Shown one piece after another: positions 55,063-64,000 of a stretch of 64,000 nt of DNA (within the stretch, counting starts at the first letter, position 1; each line of letters begins with the position of its first letter). The position numbers and the translations under genes are program-made. The notes beneath the pieces were generated by a model. It had not been told where the DNA came from and ran no database searches. It saw nothing but the letters and a program-made list of their open reading frames with translations. This stretch comes from Novipirellula caenicola (GTDB lineage: Bacteria > Planctomycetota > Planctomycetia > Pirellulales > Pirellulaceae): contig NZ_BAABRO010000017.1 in assembly GCF_039545035.1 (NCBI RefSeq), positions 1-64,000 on the forward strand. The letters run 5' to 3'.

Positions 55063-56445
55063 ATGAACTTACCCGATTTGTTGGACACTCTGGCTAAAAA
55101 ATCCGATCGCCATTTGAGCGATTTAGTCGAGTGGTTGAAAATTCCTAGTATTAGCAGCGACACTTCCCGCCGCACAGAGACCGCCGCGGCGGCCGATTGG
55201 GTTGCGGCGAAGTTGCAACAGGCGGGGTTGGCCACCGAATTGATCCCCACCCACGGGCATCCGATGGTGTTTGCCGAAACGCCCGCCGTTCCCGGGGCTC
55301 CGGTCGCATTGGTGTACGGCCACTACGACGTCCAGCCGGTCGAGCCGATTGACCAGTGGCAATCGCCTCCCTTTGAACCGACCGTTCGCAACGGCAATCT
55401 GTATGCTCGCGGGGCAACCGACGACAAAGGCCAACTGCTGACTCACGTGCAAAGCGTTTGTGAGTGGTTGGCGACCGGCCAGCCGCTGCCGCTGCAGATC
55501 AAGTTTTTGATCGAAGGCGAAGAAGAGGTTGGCAGCGAAAACCTCGAGCGAATGCTGCCCGAGCTTCGCGATCGATTGGCCTGCGACTGCGTCGTGATCA
55601 GCGACAGCAGCCAATACGCCGACGGCCAGCCCGCGATCACCTACGGACTGCGTGGGATCGCAACCTATGAATTGGAAGTCAACGGACCAAGCCAAGATCT
55701 TCACAGCGGTTCGTTTGGGGGGGCGGTAATGAATCCGGCGATCGCGCTGTGCCATTTGCTGTCGTCCATGGTCGATCGCGAAGGACGAATTCAGATCGAA
55801 GGCTTCTACGATGATGTCATCGAACTAAGCCAAGCCGAACGGGACGCTTGGGCCAAATTGCCTCAGTCCGACGAAGCATTCGCCAAATCGGTCGGCGTCA
55901 GCGAGTTGTTCGGCGAAAAAGGCTTTACCAGCGATGAACGCCGCTGGGCCAGACCCACTTTTGATATCAATGGATTGCAAAGTGGGCATCAAGGCGAGGG
56001 CGTCAAAACCATCATCCCGGCCACCGCGTTGGCCAAATTCAGTTTCCGCTTGGTCGCCAACCAAGACCCGGTTCAGTTGACCGCGGCGATCGAGCGTCAT
56101 TTGCAACAGCATGCCCCGACAGGGATTCGATACACGTTGAAACCGGATCACGGCGCCCCAGGCATGTTGGCCAACCCGCAAAGCAAGTTTGCGGTGGCGG
56201 CATCGCAGGCGATCGAATCGGCTTTCGGAGTCGCGCCGGTGATGATTCGCGAAGGCGGCTCGATCCCGATTGTCACCCGTTTCCAAGATGTGCTGGGATG
56301 CGATTGTCTGTTAATGGGGTGGGGGTTATCCGACGACAACACTCATAGCCCCAACGAAAAATTCAAAATTCAAGATTACCACCGTGGCATTGCAGCGTCG
56401 GCGATCCTGTGGGATGAACTCGGAAAACTAAGCGAAAGCAAATAG
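55063..56445 (+). CDS. M20 family dipeptidase
   Basis: A 460-residue zinc metallopeptidase of the M20/ArgE-DapE-CNDP group. Metal and catalytic residues are visible: GHYDVQPVEPID (zinc-binding His and catalytic Asp), GATDDKGQLL, and GEEEVGSEN with the catalytic and metal Glu. The dimerisation domain contains LHSGSFGG. It probably cleaves dipeptides in the cytoplasm; no signal is visible. It ends five bases before serS, so the two form an operon. Confidence 0.92.
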   Translation: MNLPDLLDTLAKKSDRHLSDLVEWLKIPSISSDTSRRTETAAAADWVAAKLQQAGLATELIPTHGHPMVFAETPAVPGAPVALVYGHYDVQPVEPIDQWQSPPFEPTVRNGNLYARGATDDKGQLLTHVQSVCEWLATGQPLPLQIKFLIEGEEEVGSENLERMLPELRDRLACDCVVISDSSQYADGQPAITYGLRGIATYELEVNGPSQDLHSGSFGGAVMNPAIALCHLLSSMVDREGRIQIEGFYDDVIELSQAERDAWAKLPQSDEAFAKSVGVSELFGEKGFTSDERRWARPTFDINGLQSGHQGEGVKTIIPATALAKFSFRLVANQDPVQLTAAIERHLQQHAPTGIRYTLKPDHGAPGMLANPQSKFAVAASQAIESAFGVAPVMIREGGSIPIVTRFQDVLGCDCLLMGWGLSDDNTHSPNEKFKIQDYHRGIAASAILWDELGKLSESK

Positions 56446-56450
56446 AGATT

Positions 56451-57725
56451 ATGCTCGATCGAAAATTTATCATTCAGAATGCGCAAGCGGTCAGCGACAA
56501 TTGCCAGCGTCGTGGGGTCGATTGTGATATTGAAAAACTGGTCCAACTTGATGAACGTCGGCTTGTTGCGTTGCAAAACGCTCAGGATTTGAATCGACAA
56601 GCTAACGAGGTCAGCAAAGGAATCGGCGGTGCAAAAGACGCCGAAACGCGTCAGCAGATGATCGAAAAGGGACGCCAACTGCGAGAGCAGAAGGATGCGG
56701 CCCAGCGAGAACACGACGAACTCGAACAGCAGATCAGCGAGATCCAAGCTCAGATTCCGAACTTGACGCATCCCGACGCACCGACCGGCGGCGAGGAGGA
56801 TGCAAATGAATTGTCGTTTGGCAAAACCGCAAAACCCACCTTCGATTTCAAGCCGCTCGACCATCTCGAGCTGGGCGAAAAACACGATCTGTTCGACTTC
56901 GAAGCCGGCGCCCGAGTGGCCGGAGCCGGATTCTACTTTCTGCGAAACGCGGCCGTTCGGCTCGATTTGGCCCTGCAGCAATTTGCGGTCTCGTTTTTAT
57001 CCGAGCGAGGATTCACGCCGGTCAGCACCCCGGACTTGGCGCTGACAAGCGTGTTGCAAGGGACCGGGTTCAACCCACGCGGCCCCGAGACCCAAATCTA
57101 TAGCATCGAAAACACCGAATTGAATCTCGTTGCGACAGCCGAAATTCCTCTTGGCGGGATGATGTCCGGTCAAACCCTCGATCTCGAGCAGTTGCCAATC
57201 CGGCTGTGTGGTTTGAGCCACTGTTTCCGCACCGAAGCGGGCGCCGCCGGACGTGCGTCCAAAGGCCTGTACCGCGTTCATCAATTCAGCAAGGTGGAGA
57301 TGTTTGCGTTCAGTTCGCCGGACCAAAGCGATGCGTTGCATGAAGAAATGCGGTCGTTGGAATGCGAAATCTTTGACCAGCTCGAAGTGCCCTACCGCGT
57401 GATCGATACCGCCAGCGGCGATCTCGGCGGTCCCGCGTACCGAAAGTATGATCTCGAAGCCTGGATGCCAGGACGGGGGGATGCGGGCGAATGGGGCGAA
57501 GTCACCAGCACCAGCAATTGCACCGACTATCAAGCGCGACGCTTGAATGTTCGCTTTAAACGCGCCGGTCAAAAGGGAACCGAATTCGTTCACACCCTCA
57601 ATGGGACCGCAGTGGCGACCGGGCGTGCCATGATTGCCATCATTGAAAATCACCAACGTGCCGACGGTTCGATTGCGATCCCGAAAGTGTTGCAGCCGTG
57701 GGTGGGATCCGAGCAAATCGGCTAA
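56451..57725 (+). CDS. serS: seryl-tRNA synthetase
   Basis: A 424-residue class II synthetase that charges tRNA-Ser. The N-terminal long coiled coil (about 30-105, with REQKDAAQREHDELEQQIS) binds the long arm of tRNA-Ser. The catalytic domain has TAEIPLGGM, the motif 2 region GLSHCFRTEAGAAGRASKGL and YRVHQFSKVEMF, and C-terminal GTAVATGRAMIAIIE. It is the second gene of an operon with the dipeptidase. Confidence 0.97.
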   Translation: MLDRKFIIQNAQAVSDNCQRRGVDCDIEKLVQLDERRLVALQNAQDLNRQANEVSKGIGGAKDAETRQQMIEKGRQLREQKDAAQREHDELEQQISEIQAQIPNLTHPDAPTGGEEDANELSFGKTAKPTFDFKPLDHLELGEKHDLFDFEAGARVAGAGFYFLRNAAVRLDLALQQFAVSFLSERGFTPVSTPDLALTSVLQGTGFNPRGPETQIYSIENTELNLVATAEIPLGGMMSGQTLDLEQLPIRLCGLSHCFRTEAGAAGRASKGLYRVHQFSKVEMFAFSSPDQSDALHEEMRSLECEIFDQLEVPYRVIDTASGDLGGPAYRKYDLEAWMPGRGDAGEWGEVTSTSNCTDYQARRLNVRFKRAGQKGTEFVHTLNGTAVATGRAMIAIIENHQRADGSIAIPKVLQPWVGSEQIG

Positions 57726-57941
57726 GTCAGCAAGGCAGGCGAGATTCTCTTGGCTCTGCAGAGGATTGGCATTGACACCCCGTTGGCTCAGTTCATAGGT
57801 TCCAAAAGGATTGAGAAACGGGTTGATTATTGAGTGAATTTAGCCATTTTGAGCGGTTTGCTTGATCGGCCTATATCGAATTGTCCGATTGAGCGAAAGG
57901 ATGTCGCTTCATCGGATTCTAGAGGTTCAAGGTAGGCAGGG

Positions 57942-58979
57942 ATGCTTTCAAAACTTGCAAATAACCGTCGTACACTCGTAGCCGCTTGTGTGACAGCTTC
58001 ATGTCTTTCGCTGGGATGTCGTTCCAGCATGAAACCGTTCAACATGTTTGCACGGCGGAGTGAACCTTCGGCCGAAGCGTTGGCGGGAACCGGGCCGACG
58101 AAAACGTATCCAGCGCCTCCTAGCGCCTCGGCGACTCCCGAAGCGATCGCTTCGGTCGCCGGTGGTACCGCCGAACCCAAGACGGGTCTAGGCACCGGAG
58201 GCACGGCAAAAATTGCCAGCAGTGCTCCGAAGACGCCTTCGTTTGGTGCCGGAGATGTCTCGCCAGGCTTTGCCACGCCCGCTTCGGCTAATATGTCGGC
58301 CGCACAAGCCAATGGATTCCCCGGAGCTTCGCAGCCGGCATCCTACGCCAACACCGGTACGGCTAACGCAACGACCTCGGGTTACCAATTCGGCAAGAAA
58401 ACATTCACGCCAAAGGCGTCCGAGTCGGTTGCCGCGACTCCATCGTCAACGGCCACTCCGTCAATGGCCCCATCGTCGCTCTCCACACCGTCGACCTCGT
58501 TGCCTGCCGGACAACCAGCGCCGTCCAGCTACACCGCGGCGTCCTCGTTCACGCCGCCATCGATGGCGGCCGCAAGTAACGCTACCGCCACCCCGTCATC
58601 CGCATCAGCCAGCACCTCGGCCACTGCCGACGTGGGGACGAGCGGATTCACGCTGCCAAGCGACTTTACCAGCAGCAGTGCCAAGCCAGCGACCACCGCG
58701 AGCGATGCGATCAGCTCGTGGGCTCCGCCGGCATCGACCCCACCAAGCTCAGCGGCGTCGACCACCCCAACCGCTTCCACCGCAGCAACCACGCCCGCTA
58801 CGACTTCCGTCGCGGAAACCAAGACCGCCGCGGCGATCAACCCGTCGGACGCTCCGGCAAGCAGCCAATTGCCATCATCCAGTGGCAGTGGCGGCTACAT
58901 GCCTGGCAGCACGGGAGGTGCGTCAGCCTATCCCGCCAGCAAGTACCCGACCAGCACTTCGGGATCGTTCTACCGCTAG
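57942..58979 (+). CDS. low-complexity Ser/Ala/Thr/Pro-rich lipoprotein
   Basis: A 345-residue protein with a lipobox (SCLSLGCRSS, Cys about 26), so membrane-anchored. Beyond residue 50 almost all residues are Ala, Ser, Thr, Pro and Gly, with no folded domain. A surface spacer or glycosylated stalk is possible. AGGCAGGG stands before the ATG. Another reading frame on the same strand is open for 285 codons, a by-product of the composition. Confidence 0.75.
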   Translation: MLSKLANNRRTLVAACVTASCLSLGCRSSMKPFNMFARRSEPSAEALAGTGPTKTYPAPPSASATPEAIASVAGGTAEPKTGLGTGGTAKIASSAPKTPSFGAGDVSPGFATPASANMSAAQANGFPGASQPASYANTGTANATTSGYQFGKKTFTPKASESVAATPSSTATPSMAPSSLSTPSTSLPAGQPAPSSYTAASSFTPPSMAAASNATATPSSASASTSATADVGTSGFTLPSDFTSSSAKPATTASDAISSWAPPASTPPSSAASTTPTASTAATTPATTSVAETKTAAAINPSDAPASSQLPSSSGSGGYMPGSTGGASAYPASKYPTSTSGSFYR

Positions 58980-59044
58980 TCGCCAATGTCGTCCGGCGTC
59001 GTTTGACGCCGCCGCGTTATCCAAACATTGGCGCGGGTTGGGTG

Positions 59045-59938
59045 TTACCAGCAGACGTCGTTTGCACTGAAGATCGGGCCTTCGACACAGGTCCGTTTGT
59101 AATCCCATGGCTCGGGACCTTCTTGGCGAATCTTCGCCACGCATGAGAAACAGACGCCAATCCCACACGCCATCGGGGTTTCCATCGACACGTCGCAATC
59201 GATGTTGGCGGCGGCGCAAACCTCTGCCACCTTTTCCATCATGATTTCGGGGCCGCAGGTGACCACGCGGATCTTTTCGTCCTGGGGCAATTCGGCCAAT
59301 CGAGCTGCGAGCGCATCGGGAACCAACTGACGCACGCCTTCGGAACCGTCGTCGGTGCACAACGTGACTTGAAATTTGGCACCGCGAAAATCGTCCACTC
59401 CGGCCAGCAGTGCTTTCGTGCGAGCACCATAGATCAGTTCGACATGGTTGCTCCAACCGTTCTCACGAGCTGGGCTGCCGAACGATTGAGATCCCATCGC
59501 TTCGCGGCCGAGCATCAGCATCGGCGTTTGTCCGATCCCGCCCACGGCCATGATCAAACGATCGCACCCGACGGTGGAAAAACCGTTGCCAAGCGGCCCC
59601 CACACCGTGACCGCGGTTCCCAGCGGCGAAGTGGCGAGCGCCTCGGTCATCACTCCTTTGCGAAGGTAGACCAAATCGATGTACGTGGGATCGCCTGCGG
59701 AATCCGCTGTCACGTTATAGACCGCCAGGGCGCGGCCGATCAGCGGCGCATCGGTACCGGCGATCCGGATCATCACAAATTGGCCAGGCACGACGGTCGA
59801 CGCAATGGCCGGCGCGGCAATCCGTAACCGATACGTCTTTTCGCCGACAAGTTCGTTTTGCTCAATGACCGAGTGGACTTGAGCCATCTTGTCGGCGTAA
59901 TACTTTGCGTGCAACTTCGTATGGGGCAACTTCGACAT
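59045..59938 (-). CDS. pyrK: dihydroorotate dehydrogenase electron-transfer subunit PyrK
   Basis: A 297-residue flavoprotein of the ferredoxin-NADP reductase fold that passes electrons from the PyrD subunit to NAD. FAD-binding motif GRALAVYNV (about 69-77), NAD-binding VGGIGQTPML, and a C-terminal [2Fe-2S] cluster with the four cysteines of MACGIGVCFSC and KRTC. The start at 59938 has AGGAT upstream. A pyrD gene is not in the window. A similar protein subfamily serves sulfide dehydrogenase, but the cysteine spacing fits PyrK. Confidence 0.88.
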   Translation of the reverse strand: MSKLPHTKLHAKYYADKMAQVHSVIEQNELVGEKTYRLRIAAPAIASTVVPGQFVMIRIAGTDAPLIGRALAVYNVTADSAGDPTYIDLVYLRKGVMTEALATSPLGTAVTVWGPLGNGFSTVGCDRLIMAVGGIGQTPMLMLGREAMGSQSFGSPARENGWSNHVELIYGARTKALLAGVDDFRGAKFQVTLCTDDGSEGVRQLVPDALAARLAELPQDEKIRVVTCGPEIMMEKVAEVCAAANIDCDVSMETPMACGIGVCFSCVAKIRQEGPEPWDYKRTCVEGPIFSANDVCW

Positions 59939-59943
59939 GGATC

Positions 59944-61221
59944 CTACGGTCTTCGTTTCTTTTTCATGTTACGATTGCGGGACGCTAAGCCTCCCGGTTT
60001 CCCTGCGCCGCGAGCCGGTTTTTTCGTCGCTCGACTCGACCCGGTCGGTCGGCTGCCGCTGCGTTTGATCCCGCCGCGTGCGGTCGTTCGCTTTGCCGAT
60101 TTGGCTCGCTTGGTCGACGTTTTTTTGCGTTTTGCCGGTTTCGTTTCCGACTCTTCGCCGCCGATGATCACCCCCGTTTTCGGTGGCGGCTCGTAACTCG
60201 GGGATCGATCAATGCGGACACCTCGTGGCTTGACGCCTCGTGCTTTGGCGCCGCCCGAGCGTGATTCGCCGCTGCGTCGCGATCCGACCGGTTTGGGCCC
60301 AAAGGTTTTGCCGCCGGACGATTTTGAAGCTGTCCCTTTTGCGGAGTCCGCGCGATACTTTTCCGTCTTGTTCCTGGCGATGGCGGCCTTGGATAATGAC
60401 CGTCCACCTTCCTTGGCTCCAAGCTTGATCGATTCTTCGGCAGCAGCACGCAGCTTTTTGACTTCGTCGCGGCCGAGCACACGATAGGCACCAATCGGAA
60501 CCTCGCCCAATCGAAGCGGGCCGACGGCGATCCGGCGAAGCTGTTGAACTTTGTGCCCTAGGCGGGCAAAGATACGACGGATTTCGCGGTTCTTGCCTTC
60601 GCGAAGCGTCACCTCTAACTCGGTCGCCTTGCCCTTCGCCTTGATGACCTTGGCGCCCTCGACGCGTACAAAGCCTTCGGCGATGTAGATCCCCTTCTCC
60701 ATCTGCTTCATCGCTTTGACGTCAACCTTGCCAGCGACCACCACGCGATAGACTTTTTTGATCTGATACTTGGGGTGAGCCAGTTTTTGAGCCAGTTCAC
60801 CATCGTTGGTCAACAGGATCAAGCCTTCGCTGCTACGGTCCAAACGCCCTACCGGGAACACGCGTTCGGTCGGCGGCACCATGTCGATCACTCGCGGACG
60901 ACCCTGCGGGTCGGAGTTCGTCGTGACAACGCCGACCGGTTTGTTGACGGCATAGTAGACGAGTTTTTGAGAACGCAGCGGCGTGCCGTCCACAAAAACC
61001 TTGGCCTCTTTGGGATCCACGGTGCTGCCCAATTGGTCCACGATCTTGCCGTTGACCTCGACACGCCCCTCGATGATCAATTCTTCGCATTGACGACGGC
61101 TGCCAAAACCGGCGGAAGCGAGCAGTTTTTGCAAACGAATTTCAGCCCCCTTTTCGGAGGATGCTTCCGATGGGGAGCTGCGGCGAGGGGATTTTGATTT
61201 TTTAGAGCTGGGGCGTGGCAT
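59944..61221 (-). CDS. pseudouridine synthase, RluB/RsuA family, with long basic tail
   Basis: A 425-residue enzyme that isomerises uridine in rRNA. An S4 domain (about 26-75, RLQKLLASAGFGSRRQCEEL) precedes the catalytic domain with Asp128 in VGRLDRSSEGL. Residues beyond about 265 form a tail rich in Lys, Arg, Ser and Gly (160 residues), far longer than in the Proteobacterial enzyme, probably disordered and RNA-binding. The stop is five bases before the pyrK start, so the two are likely one operon. A shared upstream motif stands at 61246-61260. Confidence 0.9.
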   Translation of the reverse strand: MPRPSSKKSKSPRRSSPSEASSEKGAEIRLQKLLASAGFGSRRQCEELIIEGRVEVNGKIVDQLGSTVDPKEAKVFVDGTPLRSQKLVYYAVNKPVGVVTTNSDPQGRPRVIDMVPPTERVFPVGRLDRSSEGLILLTNDGELAQKLAHPKYQIKKVYRVVVAGKVDVKAMKQMEKGIYIAEGFVRVEGAKVIKAKGKATELEVTLREGKNREIRRIFARLGHKVQQLRRIAVGPLRLGEVPIGAYRVLGRDEVKKLRAAAEESIKLGAKEGGRSLSKAAIARNKTEKYRADSAKGTASKSSGGKTFGPKPVGSRRSGESRSGGAKARGVKPRGVRIDRSPSYEPPPKTGVIIGGEESETKPAKRKKTSTKRAKSAKRTTARGGIKRSGSRPTGSSRATKKPARGAGKPGGLASRNRNMKKKRRP

Positions 61222-61245
61222 TCGTGTTCTCGGACCGTCGACGTG

Positions 61246-61260
61246 GACTTACCGACAAAA
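61246..61260 (-). promoter_or_regulatory. upstream motif shared with two other genes
   Basis: TTTTGTCGGTAAGTC on the minus strand lies 25-39 bases before the pseudouridine synthase ATG. It matches the sites at 7602-7621 and 9567-9587. Function is inferred only from recurrence. Confidence 0.35.
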
Positions 61261-61467
61261 GGTACCAGAACCATGCCTCTTTGTGACGGAGGGACTTTTT
61301 GGATTCGGCAAAGAAGTTTGGGGAAAGTAGGCAAACCGAGCCTGTCGAATCGGCCGGTCAGCCAATTTCGAATCCACTTTGGTCCTAACCGAGTGGATTT
61401 TATAGCGGAGCCGCTCGCGCCGCACCGCTAAGAATTAATACTTCCAGCCAAACGCGATGGCGTCACG

Positions 61468-61734
61468 TTAGCGACCCAGCCAAGGCATCGCGTCAGGAAT
61501 CAAGCGGTTGCGGACCGGTTCGGGCAGCGGTTGTTGGTAGCTTGGCGGTCGCGAAGCGGCCTCGTAGGGCCCAATGTCGTTCTGCGGATACGGATCGTGG
61601 ACGATCGCGTTGGCCTGCTGTTGGTTCATCGTCCCGGCTGGGGGAAACCATCCGCCGCTTCGGCATCCGGTGAAACTGATGAATAAAAGAGAAACACCCA
61701 GCAGGGTGGGAAGATTCAGTCGTGTGGTTCGCAT
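61468..61734 (-). CDS. small Pro-rich lipoprotein
   Basis: An 88-residue protein with a signal and lipobox SFTGCRSGG, followed by a Pro/Gln/Tyr-rich mature part ending PDAMPWLGR. No domain is recognised. Such short lipoproteins are common in this group. It is alone on its strand. Confidence 0.7.
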   Translation of the reverse strand: MRTTRLNLPTLLGVSLLFISFTGCRSGGWFPPAGTMNQQQANAIVHDPYPQNDIGPYEAASRPPSYQQPLPEPVRNRLIPDAMPWLGR

Positions 61735-62053
61735 GTGTCCGATTCCATTGGATTACCACGGCCGGGCGACGCGATCCACCGAGAAGACCTTGACGGCTCT
61801 TAGTAAGTCACAACCCATTTGTGGGAGAGTACGAAGTCTGTAAGCACGCTGCCAAGAGGAACTTTTTGGGGGAGGTGGCAGCAGAAGGGGAGCTTTCGAT
61901 CCTTCGCTCTTCTTTATCGAGACTGACGCCAGCGAGAGTCCAATCCGCATCGTATTTGCTAGCAAGATTGGCTCTGCAGAGGGGCGATCTTGCCGGTTAT
62001 CACGTCCGCACGCCCTTTGGCTCCGACTGCACGCTCTCGGTCCGCGATCATTC
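61735..62053. other. intergenic region, nothing recognised
   Basis: A plus-strand frame (61821-62057) and a minus-strand frame (61753-61965) overlap here with no family-like content. No hairpin or repeat stands out. Confidence 0.4.
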
Positions 62054-63031
62054 TTAGACGGCGATCATCTCGAGCGCGGTGCTGTTGGCGGCCAAATCGA
62101 CGCGAACTTGCCCCAGTGCGGCGGGCAGCAGCAGCGAGTCTCCGGTCGCGAGCGGGATTTCCTCGTTTTCGGTCGTCAACGTGGCGGTTCCCTTGGGGAT
62201 CGTGAGAATGTGAAAATGGTCATCATCGCCAAACTCTTCCCCTTGCTGGGGTTGCGATCCGCTGTCGAAGGCTCGCAGCACAAATTTGTCGCACATCACC
62301 AGCGTTTGCCAAGCATGCACGCCCGTTTTGACCTGGATTGGCTGAACCGGCCCGCGGCTGAAATCCGTGACGTCGATTCCGGCTTGGATATGCAATTCAC
62401 GGGCATTTCCCTGAGAATCGACACGATTCCAATCGAACAAGCGGAACGTGGTGTCGCTGGATTGTTGAATCTCGGCCACCAACAATCCCTCGCCCAAGGC
62501 ATGCACGGTTCCTGCGGGAATGAACACACAACTGCCTGGTTCAGGGTGGAATTGGTGCAGCACCTCGTCGGCGGTGCCTTGCTGGATCGCGTTTCGCAGT
62601 TCGGTTTCACCGATTCCTGGTTTTAGCCCCGCATAGACGACGCTATCGGGTTTGGCGGCGACGATATACCATGCTTCCGTTTTACCCCGATCCGGAATCG
62701 TCATTTTTGCTCCGTAATCGTCCGACGGATGGACTTGCACCGACAACACCCGATTACAATCGAGGTACTTCAGCAGCAGCGGAAACTGGTCTTCCTCGGC
62801 ATCCCCCATCAGCCATTCGCGATGGTTCAAAAGGAGTTCGCGAAGACTTTTTCCTGCTAGGCAGCCTGATTGGACAATGCTCTGGTCAGTGCCATGATCG
62901 ACAACCTCCCAGCTTTCCGCGTAATTCGCGTCATTCCCAATCGGTTTGCCCAGTTGTTCACCGAGCAAACGCCCGCCCCACAGGGTCTGTTTCAAAACGG
63001 GCTTGAAGCGAAGAGGATATGGCTCAATCAT
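62054..63031 (-). CDS. manA: mannose-6-phosphate isomerase, class I
   Basis: A 325-residue zinc enzyme that interconverts mannose 6-phosphate and fructose 6-phosphate. Zinc ligands are Gln99 and His101 (VLSVQVHPSD), Glu119 (GKTEAWYI) and, farther on, His177 in IPAGTVHALG. A cupin-like C-terminus ends the protein. The start is ATG 63031; an in-frame GTG at 63037 would add two residues. It supplies precursors for polysaccharides or glycoconjugates. Confidence 0.93.
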   Translation of the reverse strand: MIEPYPLRFKPVLKQTLWGGRLLGEQLGKPIGNDANYAESWEVVDHGTDQSIVQSGCLAGKSLRELLLNHREWLMGDAEEDQFPLLLKYLDCNRVLSVQVHPSDDYGAKMTIPDRGKTEAWYIVAAKPDSVVYAGLKPGIGETELRNAIQQGTADEVLHQFHPEPGSCVFIPAGTVHALGEGLLVAEIQQSSDTTFRLFDWNRVDSQGNARELHIQAGIDVTDFSRGPVQPIQVKTGVHAWQTLVMCDKFVLRAFDSGSQPQQGEEFGDDDHFHILTIPKGTATLTTENEEIPLATGDSLLLPAALGQVRVDLAANSTALEMIAV

Positions 63032-63312
63032 GGACACAATATCGTGGCTTTCGGGTTTATCGAGGCTTTCAGGTTTTTCGAGACTTGGATCGACGATGGT
63101 GACATCGATAACGAAGGTTGCGTTGATAGACTAGTGCCGAGGTGTACGCATTCGTGGAGTATTCTACGAGGTGGAGTTGAGGAATTTTAGGTTCTCCGCC
63201 ACGTGACCGCATGCGGCTGCCAACAAATGCCCGCTGGAAGATTCGTAAGCTAGGCTTTCCAATCGTTCAAAACTGACCCATCCCCTCCGACTTTCAACTA
63301 AAATTATCTATC

Positions 63313-64000
63313 GTGGATCGACCGGCACTTCCTAAAGACGACCTGTTTGAAAACTCAACGATGACCTTTGGGGAACACCTCGAAGAGTTGAGGTCGAGTC
63401 TGGTCAAGGCAATCATATGGCTAGGGGTTGGCCTGTGCGTCGGGCTTTTCTTTGCCAACGACGTGATCCGGTTTATCCAGGCGCCGCTGCAAGGTGCGAT
63501 TCAGCAGTTCAACGCGGATCGCGATCTGACCAGTCTAGGTTATTCGGATCTGGACGATCCCGAAATTCAGCCCCTTCGCGAATTCTTAATGCGAAACGCG
63601 TTGGTTTGGGAGACCATTTACGAGATCCCCGAGGAATTGCAAACGCTAGCCCCCGACGCGATCGAGTCCAATCTCGATGCGGACGCAGTAACCGACGTTC
63701 CCGCAGTGACCGTCAAACCATACGCGATGAAAGAGTTGCTGCAGCGGTTGCCGGACCCCTCGGCGCTGCAGCCCAAGATTCAGTTGCGTGAGAGCAAGAC
63801 GAGCGTCAGTTCACTGAAGATCGAAGAGCCCTTTATGATCTGGGTCAAGGCAGGCTTGATCGTGGGTGCGGTGTTAGCATCACCGATGATTCTGTATCAC
63901 CTGTGGACGTTTGTCGCATCGGGGCTGCACGCGCATGAACGACGCTATGTGTATCTGTACATGCCGATCAGCGTGGTTCTGTTTAGTAGCGGCGTTGTGC
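63313..64000 (+). CDS. tatC: Sec-independent translocase subunit TatC, 5' part
   Basis: The first 229 codons of tatC, cut by the window edge. The frame starts at GTG 63313 (or ATG 63361) and reads TMTFGEHLEELRSSLVKAI, the hallmark TatC N-terminus, then the first span and APL. It continues for about 113 residues before PFMIWVKAGLIVGAVL and the second span, followed by HLWTFVASGLHAHERR. The periplasmic loop is thus about five times the usual length. TatC recognises twin-arginine signals such as those on the DUF1501 and Gfo/Idh proteins here. Confidence 0.9.
   Translation, partial: MDRPALPKDDLFENSTMTFGEHLEELRSSLVKAIIWLGVGLCVGLFFANDVIRFIQAPLQGAIQQFNADRDLTSLGYSDLDDPEIQPLREFLMRNALVWETIYEIPEELQTLAPDAIESNLDADAVTDVPAVTVKPYAMKELLQRLPDPSALQPKIQLRESKTSVSSLKIEEPFMIWVKAGLIVGAVLASPMILYHLWTFVASGLHAHERRYVYLYMPISVVLFSSGVV

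Noticed and set aside
58213-59070. 285-codon plus-strand frame rich in Arg and Pro
   Set aside because: It lies in another frame of the low-complexity lipoprotein gene; its composition follows from that gene's Ala/Ser/Pro codons and it has no start signal.

Overview
The window looks like a piece of a planctomycete chromosome close to Rhodopirellula and its relatives (class Planctomycetia, Pirellulaceae). The evidence is the set of families typical of that group: a cytochrome-type PSD1 (DUF1549/DUF1553) protein paired with a DUF1501 protein, a DUF1559 prepilin-like protein, a BBP7-type outer-membrane barrel, DUF4416, ECF sigma factors next to a FecR-like protein, and Gfo/Idh/MocA and NHL/PQQ propeller proteins with export signals. 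GC content is moderate to high. I see no transposase, integrase, phage gene, CRISPR array, rRNA operon or toxin-antitoxin pair. This appears to be ordinary chromosome, not a genomic island.

Layout. 0.4-7.5 kb (minus): a four-gene operon of ECF sigma factor, FecR-like membrane protein, PSD1 cytochrome-type protein and DUF1501 Tat substrate. 7.7-9.4 kb (minus): a DUF1559 protein and a small lipoprotein ending at a clear terminator. 9.7-16.6 kb: DUF4416, an aminotransferase, an NHL propeller, Sua5 and a P-loop ATPase. 16.6-19.6 kb (minus): a UvrB/UvrC-motif protein followed by a RegB/RegA-type redox two-component pair. 19.8-23.1 kb: ArfB-like peptidyl-tRNA hydrolase, PQQ propeller and ApbE. 23.4-23.7 kb: tRNA-Ser(GCT) and tRNA-Lys(TTT), each with its own terminator. 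23.9-27.3 kb: truncated haemoglobin, a DJ-1/PfpI protein, and an ammonium transporter with a PII protein, separated by a structured intergenic stretch.

28.0-38.8 kb: prolyl-tRNA synthetase, flgD-flgE, a membrane pyrophosphatase, a DapA-family aldolase, a methyltransferase, a glycine-zipper protein and NrdR. 39.3-48.6 kb: a GYF/zinc-ribbon protein, the BBP7 barrel with an orphan secretin-N-domain protein upstream of it, a SpoU methyltransferase, a GNAT protein, a ketosynthase homologue without its cysteine and a Tat-exported Gfo/Idh protein. 49.0-52.9 kb (minus): a GntR(YtrA-type)-ABC ATPase-permease operon with a likely operator over its promoter. 53.3-64.0 kb: a second ECF sigma factor, ClpS, an M20 dipeptidase with serS, a low-complexity lipoprotein, PyrK, a pseudouridine synthase, a small lipoprotein, mannose-6-phosphate isomerase, and the start of tatC, cut by the right edge.

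How they fit together. Several genes concern export and the cell envelope: Tat substrates at the left and centre with tatC at the right, lipoproteins, and barrel and propeller proteins. Others concern nitrogen sensing (AmtB/PII) and redox or energy balance (RegBA, pyrophosphatase, ApbE). I did not find a clear new multi-gene system. The most unusual signals lie in single proteins: a PII protein without the uridylylated tyrosine, a ClpS with a changed N-degron pocket, a ketosynthase homologue with aspartate in place of cysteine, and large extra domains in TatC, the pyrophosphatase, FlgE and the PSD1 protein. There are also a few DNA motifs shared between intergenic regions.
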